Below are positions 25,334 through 33,348 of a stretch of DNA of 64,000 bases, in pieces. The position numbers and the translations under genes were made by a program. Location: NCBI RefSeq assembly GCF_027474845.2, contig NZ_CP107031.2:3735001-3799000 (forward strand), given 5' to 3'. This DNA comes from Maribacter aestuarii. GTDB taxonomy: Bacteria > Bacteroidota > Bacteroidia > Flavobacteriales > Flavobacteriaceae. The notes under the pieces are model-generated. The model did no database searches, was not told where the DNA came from, and saw only the letters and a list, made by a program, of their open reading frames with translations. How positions within the stretch are numbered: the first letter of the stretch is position 1; every line of letters starts with the position of its first letter.

Positions 25334-26905
25334 TTATTTTATTCTGCTTACACTAAAGTTTGCCCGAACATCATGCTGAGGCTTTTCATCAAATCGCAAT
25401 TGTACTCCGGTGACTGCAGCAGCGGGTACTAAATCTTTTAACATTACTCTACTCGACCTTGAGCCAAGGAAGTCATCAGAAGTTGTATCTTCATCTGTAA
25501 GGCTGCCTGATAATTCTACGTAATCTACATCATAATTCGGCCTGTACAATTCAATTTCAATGGCTTGATTAACATTGTGCAATCCAGTAAATCGCAAGTT
25601 GTTAGATTTGCTTCTGCTCCATTTAACCTCTTTGCTTGATGTGTTAATTTTACCTTTTACGATACCATATACTTCTAAATGAGAGCCCTCCAAACCACCT
25701 GGTGTATCCGCAATACGGAGACTATTAATACTTATCCTAAATATCGGATAAGCCAAATCACACGTTCTAATTGGATATTCAGATGTTAATACCACGCGGG
25801 CGACCGGTGTTCCTTTTTTAATATAACGAAGTTTATATGCCAATGGAGCACCTGGGGAGTCTTTGGAATAATCGCCTCCTTCAGCAATAAACTTATATAC
25901 ATCCGCTGGACCATTTATAGCTTGTGCTGCATCGCTTCCTGAACCTCCAATAATCAAAGCTTTAATATTGGATTCGTTAATGGTCTTCTCATATTCAGTA
26001 TCAATACTACCGTCAGCAGAGGCAAAAGATGCGCTAAATGCAGCATTAATCTCCGTTTGACTGGCGTTCGTTTCAATGGTGTATAATACCATTCTGCCGT
26101 AAGCTACTGAGGCGACATATACGGGACTAGTTGACCCAAGTGAGTTAAAATCCGGAACTGAGGTAAAAAGATCGCTTGGGTTGTTCGGCGGATCCATATC
26201 AATTGTATAATACGTTTGAAGATATTTTAGCACGAATTTGTTTTTAAGAGTGGATTGGTTGAAATCAAAAGCCCCGGAAACACTTGTACCTGCAGATCTA
26301 TAATTTGCACCAATAGCAACACTCAGTTGCTCCGAAGAATACACTTGTTGTATTTCAAAATTGATTCTTGCTGGTGTGGCTCCAGTTACTTCTTGATCCA
26401 AAATAGTTTTAATTTCCTGTCTGACTGTTGAAAGCTTGGGGTCTGATACAGAAACTACGGGACTTCCACTAATATTGGTCAGCGAAGCAGATAGTGTGAT
26501 GGGAGCTCTATTTGTGGTAATTGGAATATACTCCCCTGTCGGTATGGATTCGCCTTTTAAAAGAGCTCCTGGGAAAATTACATCAGTTGAAGGGTCTAAG
26601 GCCAACATCTCATCATAACCAGGCGCCGCCTTGAAAGTTTTTGTAAAACATTCCAAAGCTATGTCCTCGGTGTCCCGTTCAGGTTCAGACGCTTCTAATT
26701 CTTGAGGTTCACTAAGTTCAGTTGACTGTTGAAAAAATTGCAATTCTGCTACCTTTTCATTGAATTCAGTAGCTTCACCTCCTGAAATAGGATCGGTAAC
26801 GGTATTTACCTCATCTTTTGTACATGAGATAGTTGTTAAAACGGCTATGCCTAAAATTAAATAGGACAGTATTCTACTTTGTTTTTGTTGGATACTTGTT
26901 TTCAT
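25334..26905 (-). CDS. Lipoprotein of the cholesterol-dependent cytolysin (thiol-activated cytolysin) superfamily
   Basis: This encodes 523 residues. The lipoprotein signal ends at Cys28, followed by TKDE, which fits a Bacteroidota surface-export signal. From about residue 95 to 380 the sequence follows the pore-forming core of perfringolysin-type toxins. The markers are YDEMLALDPSTDVIFPGALLK, the TIDMDPPNNPSDLF hairpin segment (234-247), the SVAYGR motif (266-271), the Gly-Gly pair in ALIIGGSGSD (320-321) and SPGAPLAYKLRYIKKG (350-365). The last 135 residues form a beta-rich domain without the Trp-rich undecapeptide of classical domain 4, so cholesterol binding is not predicted. It is best called a CDC-like protein. 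A target in competitors, eukaryotes or another setting is open. Confidence 0.88.
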   Translation of the reverse strand: MKTSIQQKQSRILSYLILGIAVLTTISCTKDEVNTVTDPISGGEATEFNEKVAELQFFQQSTELSEPQELEASEPERDTEDIALECFTKTFKAAPGYDEMLALDPSTDVIFPGALLKGESIPTGEYIPITTNRAPITLSASLTNISGSPVVSVSDPKLSTVRQEIKTILDQEVTGATPARINFEIQQVYSSEQLSVAIGANYRSAGTSVSGAFDFNQSTLKNKFVLKYLQTYYTIDMDPPNNPSDLFTSVPDFNSLGSTSPVYVASVAYGRMVLYTIETNASQTEINAAFSASFASADGSIDTEYEKTINESNIKALIIGGSGSDAAQAINGPADVYKFIAEGGDYSKDSPGAPLAYKLRYIKKGTPVARVVLTSEYPIRTCDLAYPIFRISINSLRIADTPGGLEGSHLEVYGIVKGKINTSSKEVKWSRSKSNNLRFTGLHNVNQAIEIELYRPNYDVDYVELSGSLTDEDTTSDDFLGSRSSRVMLKDLVPAAAVTGVQLRFDEKPQHDVRANFSVSRIK

Positions 26906-26935
26906 AATTTCTTGGGTTTTATAGATTCAACACCT

Positions 26936-26943
26936 CAAAACTA
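26936..26943 (-). promoter_or_regulatory. Candidate -7 element TAGTTTTG of the cytolysin-like gene
   Basis: On the minus strand TAGTTTTG fits TAnnTTTG, 31 bp before the ATG at 26905. No TTG stands about 20 bp further upstream. The nearest CATGGACA pair lies there instead, which suggests activator-dependent transcription (inference). Confidence 0.45.
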
Positions 26944-26974
26944 TCTAGTTATCAAACCCTTATCTAATTATGTC

Positions 26975-27138
26975 CATGGACAAAGCATGGACAAACTCAA
27001 TTAATTTATTCGTTTTTGACCATGGACATCATAAAGTATAGTGTACTATAAAAAGCTATTAAACCCAATAAAAACAGGGCTTCCCTGAGCTTTATTCATA
27101 ATATTAACAACTTGATATGCATGGACAAATCATGGACA
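26975..27138. repeat. Array of five CATGGACA repeats, two pairs spaced exactly 11 bp
   Basis: CATGGACA occurs at 26975, 26986, 27021, 27120 and 27131. The first two and the last two form direct-repeat pairs with 11-bp periodicity, both fitting CATGGACAAANCATGGACA. The array lies in the otherwise empty region upstream of the cytolysin-like gene. Direct repeats one helical turn apart are typical of binding sites for dimeric regulators. Confidence 0.75.
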
Positions 27139-27274
27139 GCGGCTTTTTTGAGATTACCAACATCTTTTTTTCAAAAACTATAATCCTTAACTTGTTTTGG
27201 ATAAACAAATTAAACCCATACGTCCAACCAAGTATTTTTTTGATGTCATTAGTAAACATATATTGCGCTACACA

Positions 27275-27686
27275 GGAGAAGTAGAAAGAACTTACCCGTC
27301 AAAAATCACGCTCGGAGCAGAAGAAAATGTTAACCAAAAATGGTGATGGAAAACTTGGAGAATATCAAGAATTCCCTGGAAAAGTTTAAAATGGAGGTTC
27401 TTCCTATTGTAATACTGATCAAGAAAGAAAATATTTCGGACGAATGTTGGGTAATATTAAAAGGCTACTTTGTTGAGGTTCATAAAGACTTTGACCAAAA
27501 ACTAAAATCCCTTTACGCTGAAATATTAGGCTTGGAAATTTATCTCACAACTTTTTTGGACATGAGCCGTACTACGAAGGAGATTGTGCAAATCTTGAAA
27601 TTTAAATCTGAAAATGTACAAATACAAAACACCGTCTAAAAAAGCTATTGGAACTAGTAAAAGAAGCCGATTTAAACCAATTTTGA
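27275..27686 (+). pseudogene. Degenerate partial copy of the C-terminal part of the adjacent TPR/HTH regulator
   Basis: Three frames together mirror the C-terminal region of the gene at 27695-29562. The first is KELTRQ at about 27290 (compare KELTSQ). The second is an open frame from 27340, MENLENIKNSLEKFK through LTTFLDMSRTTKEIVQ (compare MENLENIKKSPELFK and LAAFLRMNLTTKEIAA). The third, after another frame change, is HRLKKLLELVKEADLNQF ending in TGA at 27684-27686 (compare YRLKKKLNLDKETDLTTF). No TPR part is present. It is a decayed duplicate, ending 8 bp before the start of the full-length relative. Confidence 0.78.
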
Positions 27687-27694
27687 AATGTACT

Positions 27695-29562
27695 ATGAAA
27701 AAATTAATCCTATTACTGCTTTTGTCACCTTCACCGTGTATAGCACAAGTCACTATCACTGATAGTCTCACTAATATTCTAAAAAATATCCCAAGTGTTG
27801 AAGCGAAAATGGATACGTTAGCAACACTTTATAACAATGCTATCTATAGCGACCCAAAAAAAGCATTAGTCTACGTGCAAAAAAGACTTTCGATAGCAGA
27901 CTCGACCAATTTAAAAAAATATGTAATGGATTCTTACCATCTTCTAGGATCCAATCATAATTACCTTGGCAATATGGACTCCTCAATATTTTATCATAAG
28001 AGAACCAAGGAACTTGCACTCGAGTTAAAGGATGATAGAACGTTAGCAATGGCTTTATCAGACATAGGAAATCATTACGGACTGTACGGAGAGTATGAAA
28101 AATCCTTTGAAACCTATGAAGAAGCCATTGAATTGTTTAAGAAAGTGAATGACTATGTAAGATTTGGTGTTACTACTGGCCATTTAGGAACAATTCATAT
28201 GACCAAGGGTAATTACAATATTGCACAATTAAAATTTTCAAAAGCGCTACAAATTTTGGATACTTTAGATACGGAACCATATATGCAGGCTGATATCTTG
28301 CGGAAAATTGGCCACATACAGTACAATCTTAAAAATTATCAAGAGTCGATTGATTATTATGAAAAAGCTCTAAAGGTATATTTGGCGACCGATGACAATG
28401 TTTTTGCAGCTGAAGCTTATATAGATATAGGGGCTTCCTTCTTGGATATGGGGGAAAAAGAAATGGCGATAAGCAATTTTAAATATGCTATTGAACTTTG
28501 CGAAAAGTACAATTTGGAAGGCACTGCTGCCGTAGGTTATACGAATTTGGGCGGGGCTTACATAAAAACTGGTCAATATAATTTGGCACGAGAATACTTA
28601 GACAAAAGTTGGGACTTTCACAAAAATAAGGGCTTCATAAATAATAGAATTCAAATTTTACAGAATAAGGCTGAACTGTATTTAGGCAAACAGGATATAA
28701 TCAAAAGCCTATCTTATACGAATACTGCTTTAAAAATTGCCGATTCTGTTAAGTCTTTGGATTATCAGTCCAATCTACGCCTTTTTAGATCCAAACTGCA
28801 CGAAGCCTTAAGTAATGAGTCGTTGGCTCTAGAGGATAGAAAATCATACGAAATCTATAAGGATAGTATCTATGACCTTAAAAAGACCAATCAAATCGAA
28901 GAATTAAAAACTATATATGAGACCGAAAAAAAGAAGCCGAAATTGCATTAAAAGAAGAAGAAATTGATACGTTGAATGAAAAGGCTAAGGTAGATAAATT
29001 AACAAAGGGCCTATATGCCGGAGGAGCCCTTTCTGGTGTTGCTTTATCCGGGTTACTATTTTTTGGTTTCCGTCAGCGAATCAAAAAAAATAGGATTGAA
29101 AGGGAAAAACAAGAAGAAATTTTTAAACAGGAAATCGAACATAAAAAGAAAGAATTAACTAGTCAAACCCTTCATTTGGTTCAGAAAAATACCTTTATAC
29201 AAGAGTTAATGGAAAACCTAGAGAATATTAAAAAGTCTCCGGAACTTTTTAAAACCCAGTTTAGACGTATTGTTATGCTCCTTAAAAAGGAGAATGCTTC
29301 TGACAAGGATTGGGAAGTTTTTAAAACCTACTTCGCTGAGGTTCATAACGACTTTGACCAGAAATTAAAGACCCTCTACGCCGATATCTCTGAAAAAGAG
29401 ATACGACTAGCCGCTTTTTTACGAATGAATTTGACCACCAAGGAGATTGCGGCCACCTTAAATGTGTTGCCCGATAGTATTTTAAAGTCAAAATATCGAT
29501 TGAAAAAGAAGTTAAATTTAGATAAGGAGACTGATTTGACCACTTTCTTAAATACTTTATAA
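27695..29562 (+). pseudogene. TPR-repeat sensor/regulator with LuxR-type HTH, frameshifted
   Basis: The first part starts at ATG 27695 with a signal peptide (about 1-17) and has five or more tetratricopeptide repeats, for example SIFYHKRTKELALELKDD and QESIDYYEKALKVYLATDD. At 28926-28932, a run of seven A, the frame moves and stops at 28951. One extra A would join it to EAEIALKEEEIDTL, a membrane helix (GLYAGGALSGVALSGLLFFGF), a coiled coil and a C-terminal LuxR-type helix-turn-helix (TTKEIAATLNVLPDSILKSKYRLKKKL). Repaired, it is 622 residues, the architecture of flavobacterial membrane-bound TPR regulators. It is divergent from the cytolysin-like gene and could regulate it (inference). Confidence 0.8.
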
Positions 29563-29601
29563 ATTTTAGGTGCAAGTTACGACCTGACGTATCTTTACAG
29601 T

Positions 29602-30006
29602 GTGGAAGAACCTAAAAAAATAGTATTGTTTGATGGTGTTTGCAATCTGTGTAATGACGCCATCCAGTTCGTCATAAAAAGGGACAAAGAAGACAAGTTT
29701 CGCTTTGCGGCCTTGCAATCCGAAATAGGTCAGAATTTGGTGGCAGAACGCGGAATAGATACTTCTAAGGTCGATTCCATCATTTTAATCGACCCGGGTG
29801 TGGCCTACTACACTAAATCTGAAGCTGCTTTGGAAATTGGAACCGAATTAAAAGGCTATCGAACCCTTTCCAATATTTTACGGCTGATTCCCAGTAGTTT
29901 ATCAAATATCGTATACGATTTTATTGCAAGAAATCGCTATAAATGGTACGGTAAAAAAGAGTCCTGTATGATTCCAACTCCGGAATTGCAAGCCAAATTC
30001 CTTTAG
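29602..30006 (+). CDS. DCC family thiol-disulfide oxidoreductase (DUF393)
   Basis: This 134-residue protein has the family signature D-G-x-C-x-x-C at residues 11-17 (FDGVCNLC), with SIILIDPGVAYYTKSEAAL and a C-terminal RYKWYGKKESCMIP. The thioredoxin-like fold suggests disulfide exchange; partners are unknown. It begins with GTG at 29602, just after a TATCTTTA string that is one base off the -7 consensus. It lies between the broken TPR/HTH gene and the broken DUF1206 gene. Confidence 0.85.
   Translation: MEEPKKIVLFDGVCNLCNDAIQFVIKRDKEDKFRFAALQSEIGQNLVAERGIDTSKVDSIILIDPGVAYYTKSEAALEIGTELKGYRTLSNILRLIPSSLSNIVYDFIARNRYKWYGKKESCMIPTPELQAKFL
29908..29919. repeat. Copy of palindrome ATCGTATACGAT inside the DCC-family gene
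   Basis: An exact copy lies in coding sequence, read as Asn-Ile-Val-Tyr-Asp, which is a different reading frame from the other coding copies. Confidence 0.6.
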
Positions 30007-30081
30007 TTTTTCAATTTCATTGCATTACTAAGATTCGCTAACAAGTTATTTGGAATATCCTTCATTTTAAATATTCGCCGT

Positions 30082-30541
30082 ATGGACGAAAAAATAATAC
30101 TAGTGGCCAGGACTGGATTTGTGGCCAAAGGAATGGTCCATTTGTTTACTGAGGTCTTCGCTTTTTAGCCACGTTTCACTTGGGAGGACAAAAGGCAGGT
30201 AAGTTGCAAGTCATCGATTTTTTGGAAAATCAACCATTCGGGAAAGTAATTCTAGGGGCACTTGGCTTTGTGCTTTGCTAAGTGCTTTAGCGGTTTATTC
30301 GAACCTAGAAAACTCAGGAAAAATTAGGCTTGACACCAAAGGAGAGAGATTAAGCGCATAAACTATTTTTATAAGTGGACTTATTTATATGGGGCTTGGT
30401 ATTGTTTTTTGCGTTAAAAATTTCTCAAAGAGCACTGCCGGAGGTCCAAAATCGTTTATGATACCGGCCGATTTACAAGGGATAGGGCTCATTGCCGCCG
30501 GAATAGCATGCTACGGCATTTCCAAGTTTACTATGGCATAA
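30082..30541 (+). pseudogene. DUF1206 membrane protein, decayed
   Basis: Fragments of a DUF1206 protein appear in several frames. MDEKIILVARTGFVAKGMVHL (from 30082) is the first repeat start and runs into TAG. A shifted frame gives the typical HLGGQKAGKLQVIDFLENQPFGKVILGALG and then stops. A later frame gives SGLIYMGLGIVFCVKNFS and ends LQGIGLIAAGIACYGISKFTMA with TAA at 30539-30541. The middle repeat is missing and at least two stops intervene, so this is not a simple homopolymer error but a decayed gene. Confidence 0.78.
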
Positions 30542-30603
30542 TACTGTTGTTTGAAATAACATTACGTATTGATATGCAATAAATTACCAGAAGAGATTTA
30601 AAA

Positions 30604-30615
30604 ATCGTATACGAT
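30604..30615. repeat. Intergenic copy of palindrome ATCGTATACGAT
   Basis: An exact copy, extended to AAATCGTATACGATTT, lies in the gap after the decayed DUF1206 gene. The rest of the 280-bp gap up to 30823 shows no gene. Confidence 0.6.
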
Positions 30616-30823
30616 TTTAGGATATTGGGAATGACTAATGCTTTGATAAGCATGCCTGAATTTCACTACATTTTGTTAGGTAATTACCTTTATGAAAAAA
30701 TCTTTTCCAGTTTCCCAGCTGTAATTAATAACCATATCCATTTTGAAGGTATGAGATGGTAAAAAAAATTAAAGGGAGTGGATTGCAAAGCAGCCAATAT
30801 GAAATACAACCCCAACCTAAATA

Positions 30824-32158
30824 CTATTCTTTTCTATATACTTCATCCAAGTGGTCGTCCCAATTTTGAACCTTGGGCTTTCCTAATTTTCCAACAGATT
30901 TGGCCACCATCATGGCCACTGTGGCATCTCCTGTAACGTTCACAACGGTCCTACACATATCCAAGGGTCTGTCCACCGCAAAAATCAATGCAAGACCAAT
31001 TGCCAATTTATCTGGAGGGAAACCGATGGATTCCAGAACGATAACCAGCATCACCATTCCTGCACCCGGCACCGCAGCCGAACCGATAGAGGCCAACAAA
31101 GCCGTTAGAACAATCGTAAGCTGATCTGCAAAGGTCAGGTCAAAACTTAAGGCCTGTGCTATAAAAACGGCCGCAACACCTTGGTATAGACTGGTCCCGT
31201 CCATATTTATTGTGGCGCCTACAGGTAGCACAAAGCTGGAAACCTCTTTATCCACGCCAATATGCTCTTCCACCCTTTCCATGGTTACGGGCAAGGTTGC
31301 CGCACTGGAGCTTGTTGAAAAAGCCAACAATTGGGCTGGACTTATTTTACTCAGAAAGGTTAACGGGTTATACCGAGTAAACGTTGATACTACCAAGCAA
31401 TAAAATCCAATCATTAGACCGAGGCCCAGAACCACCACACCTGCATATTTCAAAAGAGCGTACAATAAATCGGGGTCTCCGGAAGAAACCACGACGTTCG
31501 CCAGTAAAGCAAAAACCGCTACCGGAGCGGTCAACATGATCAAATCCACCATCTTCAAGACTACATCATTTAACGAATCGAAGAAGTCCTTGAGCGGCTT
31601 TGCCCTTTTTTCACCAATCAACAGCATAGAGATTCCCAAGAAAATGGTGAAGAAAATAACCTGCAACATCAGGCTATTATCGCCCAGGGCATTAAAGGCA
31701 TTATCCGGCACCATGTCCTGTAAAAATTGTAAAGGTCCGCTATCCTTTTGACGAGAGGCCTCTTCCAGTTTTGAAGTTACCCCGCTGTCATTAGAATAAG
31801 TCTCCGTGAGTTTAGTGATTGTTTCCTCAGAAATACCAATACCTGGTTTTAAAACATTTACAAGAAGAAGACCAATGGTAATAGCGACCACGGTAGTACT
31901 AATATAAATGCCAATCGTACGCAGACCGATATTACGAAACTTGGAAATATCCTTTAAATCCGAGATGCCCTTGACCAAGGATGCCAAAATAAGTGGTATG
32001 GCGATAAGTTTTAAAAGTTTTACGAAGATGGTGCCTAACGGATTGATCCAATCGTTTACAAAATCTGCTCCCCATTCCAATTGGGTCATAGCGAACCCAA
32101 AAAGAATACCCAAAACCATTCCGATTAGGATTTTCCAGTGTAATTCCAGTTTCTTCAT
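30824..32158 (-). CDS. Dicarboxylate/amino acid:cation symporter (DAACS family)
   Basis: This 444-residue inner-membrane transporter has the glutamate/dicarboxylate symporter fold. It shows about eight membrane segments, the serine-rich re-entrant loop AFSTSSSAATLPVT (about 276-289), the substrate and cation site GATINMDGTSLYQGVAAVFIAQ (about 311-332) and the second loop motif PGAGMVML. It imports glutamate, aspartate or C4-dicarboxylates with Na+ or H+; the substrate cannot be fixed from the sequence. It is downstream of aroC with a 57-bp gap. Confidence 0.92.
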   Translation of the reverse strand: MKKLELHWKILIGMVLGILFGFAMTQLEWGADFVNDWINPLGTIFVKLLKLIAIPLILASLVKGISDLKDISKFRNIGLRTIGIYISTTVVAITIGLLLVNVLKPGIGISEETITKLTETYSNDSGVTSKLEEASRQKDSGPLQFLQDMVPDNAFNALGDNSLMLQVIFFTIFLGISMLLIGEKRAKPLKDFFDSLNDVVLKMVDLIMLTAPVAVFALLANVVVSSGDPDLLYALLKYAGVVVLGLGLMIGFYCLVVSTFTRYNPLTFLSKISPAQLLAFSTSSSAATLPVTMERVEEHIGVDKEVSSFVLPVGATINMDGTSLYQGVAAVFIAQALSFDLTFADQLTIVLTALLASIGSAAVPGAGMVMLVIVLESIGFPPDKLAIGLALIFAVDRPLDMCRTVVNVTGDATVAMMVAKSVGKLGKPKVQNWDDHLDEVYRKE

Positions 32159-32215
32159 ATAAAAATTTTAATCCGGGTAAGATACCATATTGAAACGAAA
32201 CCCCGTAATTGGCTT

Positions 32216-33280
32216 CTATAATTTTATTGTTCGGTTGAGTAAGGCATAGTCCGCCAAAACTAAAGCCGTCATGGCTTCCACGATAGGGACGGCCCTTGGA
32301 ACCACACAAGGGTCATGCCTGCCCTTTCCTTGGGTTTGGACCTTATTCCCTTCTTTATTAATAGTTTCGTAGGCCTGTATGATGGTGGCCACGGGCTTAA
32401 ATGCGACATTGAAATAGATATCCATTCCGTTGCTTATTCCTCCTTGCACACCTCCACTGTGATTAGTCTTTGTGGACCCGTCGGTATTGAACTGGTCATT
32501 ATGTTGACTACCCTTCATTTTCACTCCTTCAAAGCCACTACCGTATTCAAAGCCCTTTACCGCATTTATAGAGAGCATAGCTTTCCCTAGTTCCGCGTGA
32601 AGTTTATCAAAAACCGGTTCTCCCAATCCAACAGGCACGTTTTTGGCAACGCAGGTAATTATTCCGCCAATGGTATCCCCATCCTTTTTAACGGATTTGA
32701 TATACTCCTCCATTCTAGCGGCAGTTTCAGGGTCAGGACAACGTACGGCATTGGACTCCGTTAACGATAAATCCAAATCTAGATAGCTCTTCTCCAGTTT
32801 CATGTCACCTACCTGAGATACGAAGGCATTAATTTCTACGTCTTTCAAGAATTGCTTGGCTATGGCACCGGCCACTACCCTACTCGCCGTTTCCCGAGCT
32901 GAACTACGCCCACCCCCACGGTAGTCCCTAAAGCCATATTTCTTATCATATACGTAATCGGCATGGGAAGGTCGGTACGAATCCTTTATATGACCATAGT
33001 CCTTGGATTTCTGATTGGTGTTATGAATAGCAAATCCGATAGGAGTGCCGGTGGTCTTACCTTCAAAAATTCCAGAAAAAAATTCCACTTCGTCCGGTTC
33101 CTTTCGCTGTGTTACAATTGCTGATTGACCTGGTTTTCTCCGGTTTAAATCCCGTTGTATAGCTTCAAGGTCGATTTCCAAGCCTGATGGACATCCATCT
33201 AAAACACCGCCTATTGCGACGCCATGTGATTCCCCAAAAGTTGTTATTTTAAAAAGGTTTCCGAAGGTATTTCCTGCCAT
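32216..33280 (-). CDS. aroC: Chorismate synthase
   Basis: This 354-residue enzyme converts EPSP to chorismate with reduced FMN, the last step of the shikimate pathway. The three family signatures are present: [18 protein letters not shown] near residue 14, [20 protein letters not shown] (about 119-138) and [15 protein letters not shown] near the C-terminus. It is a single gene with a well-formed promoter upstream. Confidence 0.97.
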   Translation of the reverse strand: MAGNTFGNLFKITTFGESHGVAIGGVLDGCPSGLEIDLEAIQRDLNRRKPGQSAIVTQRKEPDEVEFFSGIFEGKTTGTPIGFAIHNTNQKSKDYGHIKDSYRPSHADYVYDKKYGFRDYRGGGRSSARETASRVVAGAIAKQFLKDVEINAFVSQVGDMKLEKSYLDLDLSLTESNAVRCPDPETAARMEEYIKSVKKDGDTIGGIITCVAKNVPVGLGEPVFDKLHAELGKAMLSINAVKGFEYGSGFEGVKMKGSQHNDQFNTDGSTKTNHSGGVQGGISNGMDIYFNVAFKPVATIIQAYETINKEGNKVQTQGKGRHDPCVVPRAVPIVEAMTALVLADYALLNRTIKL

Positions 33281-33302
33281 TGGTTTGGTTAAATGTGAGT
33301 AG

Positions 33303-33333
33303 CAAAGGTAAATCTTAAATTATTGTCTTCAAA
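33303..33333 (-). promoter_or_regulatory. Bacteroidota promoter of aroC (TTG-N20-TACCTTTG)
   Basis: On the minus strand a -33 TTG (33331-33333) and a -7 TACCTTTG (33303-33310) are separated by 20 bp, the standard sigma-ABfr layout, and lie 23 bp before the aroC ATG. Confidence 0.75.
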
Positions 33334-33348
33334 AATGGCAAAACCACT

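Noticed and set aside
8739..30615. The ATCGTATACGAT copies as transposon ends or attachment sites bounding the cytolysin region
   Set aside because: Copies at 25201 and 30604 do flank the region, but two others lie in core genes and one inside it, and there is no transposase, integrase or target duplication.
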